Shown: piece after piece, positions 54,316 through 63,865 of the stretch
Layout of the letters: each line of letters starts with the position of its first letter
How positions within the stretch are numbered: position 1 is the first letter of the stretch
NCBI GenBank assembly: GCA_016702305.1
Contig: JADJEH010000011.1
Coordinates: 1 to 64,000 of the forward strand
DNA length: 64,000 nt
Reading direction: 5' to 3'
From: a bacterium
GTDB lineage: Bacteria > Electryoneota > RPQS01
The notes under the pieces: generated by a model
Database searches by the model: none
Seen by the model: the letters and a program-made list of their open reading frames with translations, nothing else
What the model was told of the DNA's origin: nothing
Translations under genes and position numbers: made by a program

Positions 54316-57177
54316 ATGAAGAATCGAATGAGACTATTTGTGGGACTCGCCGCGCTGCTTAGCGTCGTGGCGGTATTCGCTGCCTCGACCGTCATAAGTC
54401 AAACGACACATGGCAAATCGGCGACTGTAACCTACGTGCGCGATGCCGAGCCAAATAGTGCCTCGGCAACGTCAACTGACCCGGCCATCACCAAGGTGAT
54501 CGCTGAGCAGCGGGAGCTTCAGGGATTGTACCACGAGTTCCAAGCGGCCAAGACTGCGGGCGCGGCACCTGCGCCAGCGCTGCTCAGTCGAGTCGCACAG
54601 CTACGTCCGCCCGCGGTTCGCCGCGGCAGCCTGGATCAGGGTGGTGAAGATTGCACGACCTCGACACCGATTGACTTCGTGCCATACACGGATTTTGGCA
54701 GCACATTCGGTTATCAGGATGAAATCCCTGAATGCGACGGCAGCGGCGCGGGACCTGATGTTGTCTACTCCTATACGCCTGCGACCACCGGCGACTATTA
54801 CGTCAGCATGTGTGGATCGTCGTATGACACAAAGCTGTCGGTCTATGCGGATAATTGCGGCGGCGTACCCATTGCCTGCAACGACGACGGGCCCTGCTGG
54901 CCGTCATCGGTGATCGCCCGCGTGACTCTTGTGGGCGGAACAACGCATTACTTCGTAATCGACGGCTGGAACGGTGACTTCGGCGACTATGCGTTCTACA
55001 TTGAAGAACTGGCGCCGGCACCCCAAGGCGATAACTGTGACAACCCGATCGTCGTCGCGGATCTTCCATTCAGTGTCGTAAATGAAACGAACTGCGTCTA
55101 CTCGAACAACTACTCCGGATCCACGTGCCTGAGCAATCAGGATGAAGGCCCGGACGTTATCTACTCGTTCACGCTAACGACGCAGACGTCCGTCGAGATT
55201 ATCCTCAACGCGCATCTGTCCGACACTCCGCCGCAGGAATGGGTTATGCCCGGAATCCTACTCAGCGACCATTGTCCGCCGGATTGGACATGCATTGCAT
55301 CGGCCAGCAGTTGGACGATCGTCGAGTCAATTCCGCTTGTGCTGGACTGCAACTCGCTTGCCGCAGGTACGTACTATGTCATGATTGACAATGGAACTTG
55401 GCTCCACCCTTGCTACTCCTACGATCTGTTGATTCAGACCTGTGGGCCGTGCGACCTGGTCAGTCAGCCGGGTGATGTTGAAGAAGTGGCCGAGGCGTTC
55501 CCGCTGCCCGGTACGTTCTCGATCAACGATCCCGATGGCGGCTGCAACAACGACACTCCGTTTGCGCCGCAGTTTCACGATGTCGCGGGCGGCCAGACGG
55601 TTCACGGCCGGACATTTGCCTATACGGACTCGATTTCAGGTTCATTGCGCGCCGACACGGACTGGTACCGCTTGTCACTCGCGATGCCGGCTGAGCTGAC
55701 GGTTACCTACGTCGGTGAGACGTCGCTGCAAGCTGCCTTGCTCGAAGCACCGTGCGGAACGATCCCCCTGCAAAATGGCATTCAGACGACGCCTTGCGGC
55801 TCGCGGTCAATGACGACCACATGCCTTGCGCCCGGCGACTATTACATTCGTATCACGCGCGGCGGCGCTCTGTCGTCTCCGGACACTGAGCCGTTTGAAT
55901 ATCGCGTATCATTCGATCTGGTTACCTGTGAACTACCCACGGGCCGCTGCTGCTACGCCGGCATTTGTTCGATGTACACGGAGCCCGAGTGCGATATTCT
56001 GGGTGGTTATTGGGATGCGCTGCTGACCTGCGCTGATCCCTGTCCGATCTATCCGCCGAATGACCATTGTGAAAATGCCGGTGTGCCGGCGACGCTGCCT
56101 GCGACATTCACGGGCACCAACGTCAATGCCACGAACGACTGCCCGCAGGAGGGCGACCCGCAGGTGTGGCACGTCTTCACAACCACGGAAACGCAGGACA
56201 TTCAGATTGACTATTGCGGCACCCAGAATTTTCACAGCTTCAATCCGTGGATTTATGACGGCTGTCCGTGTGGCGACCGCATCATGCTGGAGGCCGTGGA
56301 CTGGGGCTTCTGTTCACCGATCACAGCGATGACAGGTCTCTGGCGCAGCGTACCGGCCGGGACATGGTACATCTCAGTTACGATGTACGACCCCAATAGC
56401 ATCGGCGAATACACCATTCATGTCAATGCCGTTTCCAGTCTTCCGCCTGACAATGATGAGTGTGCGGCGGCTGCGCCTCTAACACTTGTTCCCAATGGAT
56501 CCGTTACCGTATCCGGAACCACGATGAATGCCGCAGCAAGTTGCACGGACGCGTGTGACGAGGGTGGCTTCACTTACAGTTCTTCGGGCGGCGACGTGTT
56601 CTATTCGCTGGACTTAAGCGAAACTCGAAAGATCGCGCTGGCGCTCGGCACGAGCGACATGCACATTTCCGTCTATGAGGGCCAGGGCCAGTGTTGCGTG
56701 AGTCCTGCGCTCCTGTGCAACGACGATGATGCCAACTTTGTACCGCTGCCTTCGTGGGACGTTCCCGAACAGCATCCTGGCGAATCAAGGTCCTATGTTG
56801 CCGCGAATATGGGGCCGGGGCTGTTCTTGATTCGGGTGGCCAAGTATGGCGCGCAAGTTGGCGCCTACACGCTCACGGTTTACGACAACGGTCCCTTGCA
56901 CTGCACGCCGCCTGACGCTCCGGACGATCTCACCGCGATGGTCGAGGGTGACAATATAGAACTCCGGTGGTCAACCGACGCCGCGTCCGCTGCGCGCGGC
57001 ACCTATCGGATCTGGGCCAACACCAACTGGATGCCGTTCGATGACCTAAGTTGGACGATTGTCGCCGATAATATCGTGCCGGTGGTCGCTGACGACCATC
57101 TGTACTACAGTGAGCCTGCCGCTGGCAACAGTATGATGTTCTACATCGTTACCGGTCACTGCACGGATACGCCATAG
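54316..57177 (+). CDS. Large secreted protein with repeated PPC-like domains and a C-terminal FN3
   Basis: 953 residues from ATG 54,316 (AAGGAAC in front). Signal peptide MKNRMRLFVGLAALLSVVAV. At least five beta-sandwich modules of the pre-peptidase C-terminal type, each with DVVYSYTPATTGDYYVSMCG-like strands followed by D.KLSVY...C....IACNDD and paired Cys residues, plus a Cys-rich insert (TGRCCYAGICSMYTEPECDI). The end is an FN3 sandwich (PPDAPDDLTAMVEGDNIELR) and ...YIVTGHCTDTP. No protease domain and no T9SS sorting motif. Probably an adhesive or binding secreted protein, with disulfides stabilising the modules. Confidence 0.7.
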   Translation: MKNRMRLFVGLAALLSVVAVFAASTVISQTTHGKSATVTYVRDAEPNSASATSTDPAITKVIAEQRELQGLYHEFQAAKTAGAAPAPALLSRVAQLRPPAVRRGSLDQGGEDCTTSTPIDFVPYTDFGSTFGYQDEIPECDGSGAGPDVVYSYTPATTGDYYVSMCGSSYDTKLSVYADNCGGVPIACNDDGPCWPSSVIARVTLVGGTTHYFVIDGWNGDFGDYAFYIEELAPAPQGDNCDNPIVVADLPFSVVNETNCVYSNNYSGSTCLSNQDEGPDVIYSFTLTTQTSVEIILNAHLSDTPPQEWVMPGILLSDHCPPDWTCIASASSWTIVESIPLVLDCNSLAAGTYYVMIDNGTWLHPCYSYDLLIQTCGPCDLVSQPGDVEEVAEAFPLPGTFSINDPDGGCNNDTPFAPQFHDVAGGQTVHGRTFAYTDSISGSLRADTDWYRLSLAMPAELTVTYVGETSLQAALLEAPCGTIPLQNGIQTTPCGSRSMTTTCLAPGDYYIRITRGGALSSPDTEPFEYRVSFDLVTCELPTGRCCYAGICSMYTEPECDILGGYWDALLTCADPCPIYPPNDHCENAGVPATLPATFTGTNVNATNDCPQEGDPQVWHVFTTTETQDIQIDYCGTQNFHSFNPWIYDGCPCGDRIMLEAVDWGFCSPITAMTGLWRSVPAGTWYISVTMYDPNSIGEYTIHVNAVSSLPPDNDECAAAAPLTLVPNGSVTVSGTTMNAAASCTDACDEGGFTYSSSGGDVFYSLDLSETRKIALALGTSDMHISVYEGQGQCCVSPALLCNDDDANFVPLPSWDVPEQHPGESRSYVAANMGPGLFLIRVAKYGAQVGAYTLTVYDNGPLHCTPPDAPDDLTAMVEGDNIELRWSTDAASAARGTYRIWANTNWMPFDDLSWTIVADNIVPVVADDHLYYSEPAAGNSMMFYIVTGHCTDTP

Positions 57178-57324
57178 TTGCAATTATCGGTCGCGAGCAG
57201 TTTGCCTGGCGTCGTTCCAAGGCCTTGGCAAGAGGGCCTGGACGACGCAGGAATAGTCCTGCTGGCGATGTTAGCGCTCCTGTACTACGCGCTGCTCTGA
57301 GAGCAGCATGCATTGGTGAAATGA

Positions 57325-57357
57325 GCGGCGGTCAGAGCGCAAGACTCTGGCCGCCGC
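57325..57357 (+). terminator. GC-rich hairpin after the PPC protein gene
   Basis: GCGGCGGTCAGAG and CTCTGGCCGCCGC pair over 13 bp with one G-T wobble and a 7-base loop; no T-run. The other bases between 57,178 and 57,439 hold no gene. Confidence 0.5.
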
Positions 57358-57439
57358 CTCATGAGTATATACCACGGATCATCTACCGCCGCGAGTGCGG
57401 TGCAGAGTGATTCACCACGGACTCGTTACGAGGACTATT

Positions 57440-59413
57440 GTGCGTTGGCTTAGGCCTGCAACACTTTTCGTACTTCTGAGTATTTCGGCGATCTCGGCCT
57501 TCGCGGTGCCGGACACGTTGTGGTCCGCCAGGATCACTACCGTCGGCAATCCCGCGATCTACGACGCAATGACGCATTCCAGCGCCGATTTTATCGTCGT
57601 GGGCGAAACGAATCCCGGCCTGACGAATTCACGACTACTCATTGCTCGGATCAGTAGCGGTGGCGATGTGCAGTGGACACGCACGTTTCGCGGTTCTGCG
57701 CGCATGATCGCCAATTCGTGTGTTGAACTGCCAAACGGAGATGTCGTGGCCGCGGGCAGCAGCGGCAATGACCTGCTGCTCATGGCTATCAGCTCAGAAG
57801 GCGACAGCCTTTGGAGCCGCGTGTATGGTACAGGCGGTGCAACCGTTGCTAATGATGTAGCTCTCCTGCGCAACGGCAATCTTGCCGTCGTCGGCGCGGG
57901 ACTCGGCACCGGAGGGATACACTCCGATCTGTTGTTACTCTTCTGCGACACCGGTCTTGACACCTTGTGGACGAGGAGTATTGGCGGCAGCAATGTGGAT
58001 ATCGGGTACCGCATCACGGAACGGCATGATCGAACTCTGATCGTCGGCGGGTCATCCAAAAGCAATGGTGCAGGGGACTTCGATCTCTGGCTCGTGCACA
58101 CAGACTCCGTGGGCACTCTGTTGTCGTCCGCGTTCGACGGCACTGCTGGGCCGGACAACTGTTACGATCTGTCTGACGGTGACAGTGTCATTTATTGGGG
58201 TGGAAAAACAACTTCCGGCAGTAACAACCTCGCCTATTTGGCGAAGGCCGGCGAATTCGGTGATTCACTGTTCGTGCGTAGCTACTCGCATGGCGGAGCT
58301 GAAGATCAGATTCGTGGAATACTCGCCCGGCGTACTGGCGGCGCCATTCTAACGGGCTGGTCGGGAATCAGTTGGAACAGCCGCCTCTGTTGGGTTTTTG
58401 CAATTGACTCCCGCGGCGATGTTGTTTGGGAGTGGGCGCATGGTCCGGCCGCGAGTGGGCTTTATGGCGCAATCGAGGTACCGAGCGGTGGTCTACTGGC
58501 GTATGGACAAGTCAGCGAGTCCAATACCCGCAAGGGATATGTTCTGCGCCTGATCTTCTCTGAGATCTCCGGATTCGTCATGGACGCCGCAAGCGGTGGC
58601 CCTGTGATGGGTGCGATTGTTTCAATCATCGGCGCAAATCAGCATGCCGTGACGGACTCGAATGGTGCGTACAAGATTCGCGTCGCCAATGGCACATATG
58701 ATGTCGGGGTGTCAGGCGCATGTTTTTCGCGGGATACTTTGCACGGTGTTGTCGTTGAACCGGATTCCATCGCACATGCGGATTTCGACGTTCTCCGCCC
58801 GCAGTATTTCAATGAAATGACGTCACTCAATGCGATGGTCCAAAACGAAGCGGTGACGTCAATACCACTCGTCATCGCGAATTCCGGCGCAGGCGCCATG
58901 GAAGTGGGTATCACCGCTCAGGCAATCAACCCTCCGGGAACATGGTTGAGTGTGGTGCCGGACACGGCATTGATCGCGGCGGGCGACTCAACGGTCTTTC
59001 AAGTTCTTGTCGCGCCGGATACGACCAACGATAGCCGTTATGAGTTCGATGGACAACTCGTCGTGCGAACGAACTCATGTCCGGGCGAATCAGATATTAT
59101 ACCGGTCATGGTGCAAGTGCTCAATGCCCATAATGCTCCGGCCATCTTGCCCGCGAGTTTTTCGCTTACGGCTTATCCCAATCCATTCAACGCTACTACG
59201 GTGCTGGAGTTCACAGTCCCGTCCACGGCGTGGGTGACACTCTCTGTATTCGACATTGCCGGGCGGATCGTCACGGTCTTGACAGAGAAATCCTATGCGC
59301 CCGGTTTGCACAAATTAGACTTTGCGGCCGGAGATTTACCTTCCGGCATCTACTTTGCGCACATTGCAGTCGGCGATTTCAAAGCGACGCAGAAGATTAT
59401 GCTCATCAAGTAA
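57440..59413 (+). CDS. T9SS-sorted propeller protein with carboxypeptidase-regulatory-like domain
   Basis: 657 residues. GTG 57,440 is preferred over the frame opening at 57,395, because GAGG (57,430-57,433) stands 6 bases before it and a clean signal peptide follows (RWLRPATLFVLLSISAISAFA). Seven or eight propeller blades (SSEGDSLWSRVYGTGG, TDSVGTLLSSAFDGTAGPDN), then a carboxypeptidase-regulatory-like sandwich (ISGFVMDAASGGPVMGAIVS), a BACON/Ig-like domain, and a type A T9SS domain (LTAYPNPFNATTVLEF, VFDIAGRIV, GIYFAHIAVG, KIMLIK). Exported and surface-bound; role unknown. Confidence 0.8.
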   Translation: MRWLRPATLFVLLSISAISAFAVPDTLWSARITTVGNPAIYDAMTHSSADFIVVGETNPGLTNSRLLIARISSGGDVQWTRTFRGSARMIANSCVELPNGDVVAAGSSGNDLLLMAISSEGDSLWSRVYGTGGATVANDVALLRNGNLAVVGAGLGTGGIHSDLLLLFCDTGLDTLWTRSIGGSNVDIGYRITERHDRTLIVGGSSKSNGAGDFDLWLVHTDSVGTLLSSAFDGTAGPDNCYDLSDGDSVIYWGGKTTSGSNNLAYLAKAGEFGDSLFVRSYSHGGAEDQIRGILARRTGGAILTGWSGISWNSRLCWVFAIDSRGDVVWEWAHGPAASGLYGAIEVPSGGLLAYGQVSESNTRKGYVLRLIFSEISGFVMDAASGGPVMGAIVSIIGANQHAVTDSNGAYKIRVANGTYDVGVSGACFSRDTLHGVVVEPDSIAHADFDVLRPQYFNEMTSLNAMVQNEAVTSIPLVIANSGAGAMEVGITAQAINPPGTWLSVVPDTALIAAGDSTVFQVLVAPDTTNDSRYEFDGQLVVRTNSCPGESDIIPVMVQVLNAHNAPAILPASFSLTAYPNPFNATTVLEFTVPSTAWVTLSVFDIAGRIVTVLTEKSYAPGLHKLDFAAGDLPSGIYFAHIAVGDFKATQKIMLIK

Positions 59414-59457
59414 TAGTCCTCAGTTTCCGCATCGTCGCTCCGCGCCGGATAAACGTC

Positions 59458-59492
59458 AAAGGGCTTACCACATTCTGGTAAGCCCTTTGTCT
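59458..59492 (+). terminator. Terminator after the T9SS propeller gene
   Basis: AAAGGGCTTACCA and TGGTAAGCCCTTT form a perfect 13-bp stem with loop CATTC, followed by GTCTTG. The stem resembles the one at 36,476 (GGG-TTTACCA). Confidence 0.8.
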
Positions 59493-59503
59493 TGCCGTCA
59501 ACG

Positions 59504-59533
59504 CTACGGGCGCGCCAAATGGCGCGCCCGTAG
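59504..59533. terminator. 13-bp GC palindromic hairpin between convergent genes
   Basis: CTACGGGCGCGCC and GGCGCGCCCGTAG with an AAAT loop. It stands 25 bases beyond the minus-strand protease stop and probably acts as its terminator or as a transcript stabiliser; no T-run on either strand. Confidence 0.6.
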
Positions 59534-59557
59534 TCTTCCCAGTCAGTTCGTGGTCAA

Positions 59558-62500
59558 TTAGCGAACGGCAACAATGTGATACACGGACTCACTGGCCGTC
59601 GCTGCGGCGTTCGCGTCAATGTACTCAAGCGTCGGCGCCGGCACCGTGGCCAGAAGCGTATACACGCCATCTACCGCGGCGGCCTTTTCAACGCGATACG
59701 ATGTTGCGTTCTCCGCGGCCGTCCAGAACAGATGCATGTCCAGACCTTCCGCCAATACAACCAAGGAGTCCACAGGCCCCACGGTTTGCGGGCTCAGGGC
59801 GAACAGGCAGATGTCATCAACCGCAGCTTCAATCGTTGAACCGCCGCCAAGGTCGGCCACGCTGATGCGCACCTTTACCTGCGATGTCAACGCGACGTAG
59901 TTTTCGAGTTGGAACTGATCTTCTTTCCAGAATTCCCAGTCGTCGTTCGTGTAAAGCAGGGTCGTCCACGTCGTACCATTGTCCGACGATGCCCAGATAT
60001 GAATCGAGTCGGTCCCGGGATTGTTGCCGAGATCGTTCGAGTACCACGACCAGATGTCCAGAGCTGCCGATTCATAGCCCGATAGATCCCAAGTGGGCGA
60101 CACAATCGTCGTGCGGCCGCCGTCTACATCGTAGGTGTTATGCGTTGAGCCTTGACGACCGTCTGTGCACAGGCAGTAGATGCCCGGCGCAGACGTATGG
60201 TCGTCGCCCGTCTGCACGATGTTCGCGCCGTTGAAAGTCGCCACCGGATCCGAGCGTTCCCACAGTCCTACAGTAGCGTTGTCGCCCGTGTAGGATAGTG
60301 TCCAACCCTGCGTGCTCGCTTCAAAGTCATAGCACTGCTGGTAGTCCCACACGGTCGGGATATTCAGCACGCCGGTTTCCGGCACGCGCACGGACGTTGT
60401 CGGGCCCGTAAACTCGAAGTAGCAGTCATGAGCGCCGGTCACAAGCGTCGTGTCAAACGAAAACACCGAACCATCGCTGTAGCTGAAATCGAGCGTCGTT
60501 AGCGCGTAGGGCAAGCCGTCCACCACCACATTTGCCGAGAGCGGCGCGACATTGGTGGCGCTGGTGTAGAGAATCGAATACGTGAACAGAGTAGCCTCGC
60601 TGCCGCTAACGGGCGAAACTCCCGCGCCGGACAAGACAAATTCCGCTGGCGGCTGCAAGGTCGGGAAGACGATGTCGTCAACCCACGCGGCGTCGCTGCC
60701 GGACACGAGTGAAACGTCCTTCGTGTACTTCCACATGAATGTGTGGACGCCAGCCGTTACGTTGTAGCTTGCCTGGGCCCAGCCAACTTCACCCGACCAG
60801 GATGCCTGTTCGACGCCGTCAATCAGAAATCGCAGGAAGTCATAGGTGGCTTCCGACGAAACCTTGTAATAGAACGAAATCGGACCGCTGACCAATACGG
60901 TTTGGGTCACGGACAGATTGGATTCCTGACTGTTTGAAATCACCCCTGACTTCGCGCAATATAGGCCGGCATGCTGCCCCGTGCTAACGATGGTCCACGG
61001 TGCAGTGCCGCTTTGCGTCCAGGGGAAGCGCGTGAAGTTGCCAGTTTCCCAATCTTCGTTGGACAAAACGGCCAGGTTAAAATCATGCGACATAGCGCCG
61101 CCAAACACGATTACATCCTGATCGCCGCCATATCCAGTGGCATCCGCGCGGACCGTGTAGGTCGTGCCGATAGGAAGGCTAAGTGTGTAAGCACCCAAGC
61201 CATTTGTGGTCGCCGGAGTCACCGGAAAGCCAACTACACTAACCTGCGCGCCCGGAACAGGTGCGGCCGCCGGATTGTACACGAAACCCGTGAGGTCGGC
61301 ACTGGGGACAGAGACCAATGACTTGTTTAGCGTCACCGTACTTCCGTCTATAACGGTAGTACCCTCGTTCGAGGTCGTGTAGCCAAACTTGCTGAACTCG
61401 AGCGTCACCGCGCCGACCGGCAACAGCAGATCGTAAGCGCCGCTGGCGTTCGTGGTGTCCACTTGTGCGCCGGCCAAATTACGGATGATCACTCCGGCGA
61501 GCGGAGCCAACGTGTTTTGGTCCGTTACGACGCCGGCTACGTGGCCATAACCACCTAAGATGCTCTCGGAGCAAGCCAGTGAGTAGGACTGCGGGCCGCT
61601 CGGCAACGTCGTCGAATTCACCGTGATCGTCCACGTTCCCGCAGCCGGGCTCGCCACCACGATCTGCTCGCTGTTGTTGATGTGGTCAACACCTGTTCCC
61701 GCGGGAGTTGCGGGGCTGGCCGGAGTCAGCGTGAACGGTAGGTACACCGTCGCGCTCGGCGAGGTCAGTGTCACATTCAGGTCATTGATCAGAGTGGGGT
61801 TTGCCAGCGGAGTTGCCGCCGGGTCCATCCACGACAGCGATACCCGCAGGGACGGCGTACCTGCCGGCACCGTGAACGTATGCGTCATCGTCTGACCGGT
61901 GGACAAACTGCCCTCCAGGAATCCGCCTTCCATCGTCGCATCCACCGCCGCTTGCACGTTGATGCGGCCGAAACCGTAGACGTAGTCGGGGCCAACATTG
62001 CCAAGATCCTGCGCGGTATTGATGAGCAGCGCCTTGATCGTGGACGGTAGCGGTGTGAGACCGGGATAGGAGATACCCATCTGTTGCAGAATCAGCGCCA
62101 CACAGCCCGACGTAATCGGCGTGGCCATCGAAGTGCCGCTCATGTCACCGTACGTATTGCCCGGTAGTGTTGAGTGAATATTGAGGCCGGGTGCGCAGAC
62201 ATCGGGCTTGATCCGCCCGTCGTCCGTCGGACCCCACGACGAGAAGGTCGTCATGCCGTCCGCATCCGTGGAAGCACCAACCGAAATGATGTTCTTTGCA
62301 TTCGCGGGAACACCCATCGTATTGTAGGTGCTGCCGCATGCGCCGCCGCGCTCGTTGCCGGCCGCGAACAGCACGATAAACGGACTGCCCAAACTGCCGC
62401 GCACGATATTGTCCAACAACTGCGACACGCTCTCGTAATCGCCTTCCCACGTGCACGAGTAGCCATTCCACGCGATATTCGCGCCGATGGAGTTCGTGGC

Positions 62501-63493
62501 AAGGTCAGCCGAGTAGCTGTTGCGCGCCGTGGTGTAGTTTGCCTGAATATCCTGCGGACTATTGTAGAGGCAGTTCGGCGTGCACGACTCATACTGCATC
62601 GAGATAATATTGCAGGCAGGTGCCATCCCGCGATACAGGCCGCCGGATAATGCGCCGCTGCCGCCTACCGAACCGGCCACGTGCGTCGGGTGGTCTACCG
62701 TTGATCCGGCTTCACCCAAGGTCAAACGCCCCGAAAAATCGGTATGTGCCGCGTCCACCATGCCTGCGTCATAGACGAGTACGCTGATGCCGCTGCCGTT
62801 CAAATTGTAAGGTGCCGCCTGCACGGTTTCGGCGCCAACGCGCGTCCGCGCCGCATCATTTACACCCGTCATCGGTGGTGACATCAAGTCCATCCAGGCC
62901 ACTTCGTCTTCGCTTGCCATGGCTTCAAACTGATCCGGATGAACCGCCATTACCCACGTGTTGATGATTTCAATATAGTCACCCATTTCCGCGCCATAGC
63001 GCGCCGCGATCTCCTTGGCGGCGTTGCCCGCGACATCCGCGTGCAGGCGCACGAACACCAATTCCATCTCGTTCTCGAAATGTGTCCAGGGTTCAAACTC
63101 GCGGTTAACGACACGGCTGTGCATCTTGTCAGCCACGGTCAATTCGCCTGCCCAACGTAAACCCAAAGACGACGCCGAGGCTGTCGTGATGTCATTCGAA
63201 AGGCTCGCCAGCCAGGCATTTCCGCCCAACGGTTCGAGCAGCTTGATGCCGGCGCCTTGCAGCGAATTGCGCGTCGCATCATCAGGATCGGTGTAAAGCT
63301 GCAATAGGCAGTGGACAGGGCTTTCGACGCTTGCCTCGACGGACAGCGTGGAAAGTGCGCTAAGGTCTTCCGCGGGATTGAATTCGCGTGACCACAGCCT
63401 GACGGTGTACTCACCGGATGCGAACGCGGTTTGCATACACAACAGGCACAGCAGGGCGAGGGTAAGCCCTCGGCCCGAGATTCCAAATTTCAT
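59558..63493 (-). CDS. Secreted subtilisin-like (S8) serine protease, multidomain
   Basis: About 1,311 residues from the minus-strand ATG ending at 63,493, whose signal peptide is MKFGISGRGLTLALLCLLCM; the longer frame to 63,592 adds non-signal residues. An N-terminal inhibitor-like propeptide, then the S8 triad: Asp in VLVYDAGMVDAAHTDF (about 242), His in DHPTHVAGSVGG (about 271), Ser in GDMSGTSMATPITSG (about 455), with oxyanion Asn in LFAAGNE. Next a PPC-like domain (FTVPAGTPSLRVSLSWMDPA), two carboxypeptidase-regulatory-like domains (GVVTDQNTLAPLAGVIIRNL), MAM/laminin-G-like sandwiches (DDWEFWKEDQFQLENY) and a final FN3. No T9SS sorting domain, unlike its neighbours. Exported protein degradation. 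Confidence 0.9.
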   Translation of the reverse strand: MKFGISGRGLTLALLCLLCMQTAFASGEYTVRLWSREFNPAEDLSALSTLSVEASVESPVHCLLQLYTDPDDATRNSLQGAGIKLLEPLGGNAWLASLSNDITTASASSLGLRWAGELTVADKMHSRVVNREFEPWTHFENEMELVFVRLHADVAGNAAKEIAARYGAEMGDYIEIINTWVMAVHPDQFEAMASEDEVAWMDLMSPPMTGVNDAARTRVGAETVQAAPYNLNGSGISVLVYDAGMVDAAHTDFSGRLTLGEAGSTVDHPTHVAGSVGGSGALSGGLYRGMAPACNIISMQYESCTPNCLYNSPQDIQANYTTARNSYSADLATNSIGANIAWNGYSCTWEGDYESVSQLLDNIVRGSLGSPFIVLFAAGNERGGACGSTYNTMGVPANAKNIISVGASTDADGMTTFSSWGPTDDGRIKPDVCAPGLNIHSTLPGNTYGDMSGTSMATPITSGCVALILQQMGISYPGLTPLPSTIKALLINTAQDLGNVGPDYVYGFGRINVQAAVDATMEGGFLEGSLSTGQTMTHTFTVPAGTPSLRVSLSWMDPAATPLANPTLINDLNVTLTSPSATVYLPFTLTPASPATPAGTGVDHINNSEQIVVASPAAGTWTITVNSTTLPSGPQSYSLACSESILGGYGHVAGVVTDQNTLAPLAGVIIRNLAGAQVDTTNASGAYDLLLPVGAVTLEFSKFGYTTSNEGTTVIDGSTVTLNKSLVSVPSADLTGFVYNPAAAPVPGAQVSVVGFPVTPATTNGLGAYTLSLPIGTTYTVRADATGYGGDQDVIVFGGAMSHDFNLAVLSNEDWETGNFTRFPWTQSGTAPWTIVSTGQHAGLYCAKSGVISNSQESNLSVTQTVLVSGPISFYYKVSSEATYDFLRFLIDGVEQASWSGEVGWAQASYNVTAGVHTFMWKYTKDVSLVSGSDAAWVDDIVFPTLQPPAEFVLSGAGVSPVSGSEATLFTYSILYTSATNVAPLSANVVVDGLPYALTTLDFSYSDGSVFSFDTTLVTGAHDCYFEFTGPTTSVRVPETGVLNIPTVWDYQQCYDFEASTQGWTLSYTGDNATVGLWERSDPVATFNGANIVQTGDDHTSAPGIYCLCTDGRQGSTHNTYDVDGGRTTIVSPTWDLSGYESAALDIWSWYSNDLGNNPGTDSIHIWASSDNGTTWTTLLYTNDDWEFWKEDQFQLENYVALTSQVKVRISVADLGGGSTIEAAVDDICLFALSPQTVGPVDSLVVLAEGLDMHLFWTAAENATSYRVEKAAAVDGVYTLLATVPAPTLEYIDANAAATASESVYHIVAVR

Positions 63494-63811
63494 GTTAAAC
63501 TCCGGGTGTATCGAGAAATCACTGAGAATTATCGGTTGGAAGATTGCCGGCACTCCAGGCTGCTCCTGGGTCTGTAAAGCAGTACAAATCACACTGTCTG
63601 GAAAGGGAAGGGACCCACCTTAGCACGACAGGGTTTTGGCCCCCAATAAGATAGCAAGTTCCGCGCCTTGCCTTAGTGGTGTATGGACATGCAGTTGGAT
63701 ACCTGGGTATCCATGAAAATGCGCCAGTCATTCACACGACTGCGAACGCTATGCGCACAGTGCGCCAAGCAGGCAAGATCGAAACCCGTGAGGGTGCCCT
63801 TAGTATACGCA
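63494..63811. other. Upstream region of the S8 protease, no gene seen
   Basis: 318 bases between the protease start and the hairpin at 63,812. The overlapping frames seen here on the minus strand lack ribosome sites and known motifs. It must carry the protease promoter, which I cannot locate. Confidence 0.35.
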
Positions 63812-63839
63812 ACGAGCCTGTGAAAAACCACAGGCTCGT
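63812..63839 (-). terminator. Hairpin terminator of the RND pump gene
   Basis: ACGAGCCTGTG and CACAGGCTCGT pair over 11 bp with loop AAAAAC (GTTTTT on the minus strand). It lies 27 bases beyond the stop at 63,866 in minus-strand direction. Confidence 0.7.
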
Positions 63840-63865
63840 ATCGGCACCCGGCCCAACCCACTCCT

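Noticed and set aside
59504..59533. Repeat or attachment site with two GGCGCGCC sites
   Set aside because: The symmetry is fully explained by a 13-bp hairpin placed between two convergent genes, as expected for a terminator.
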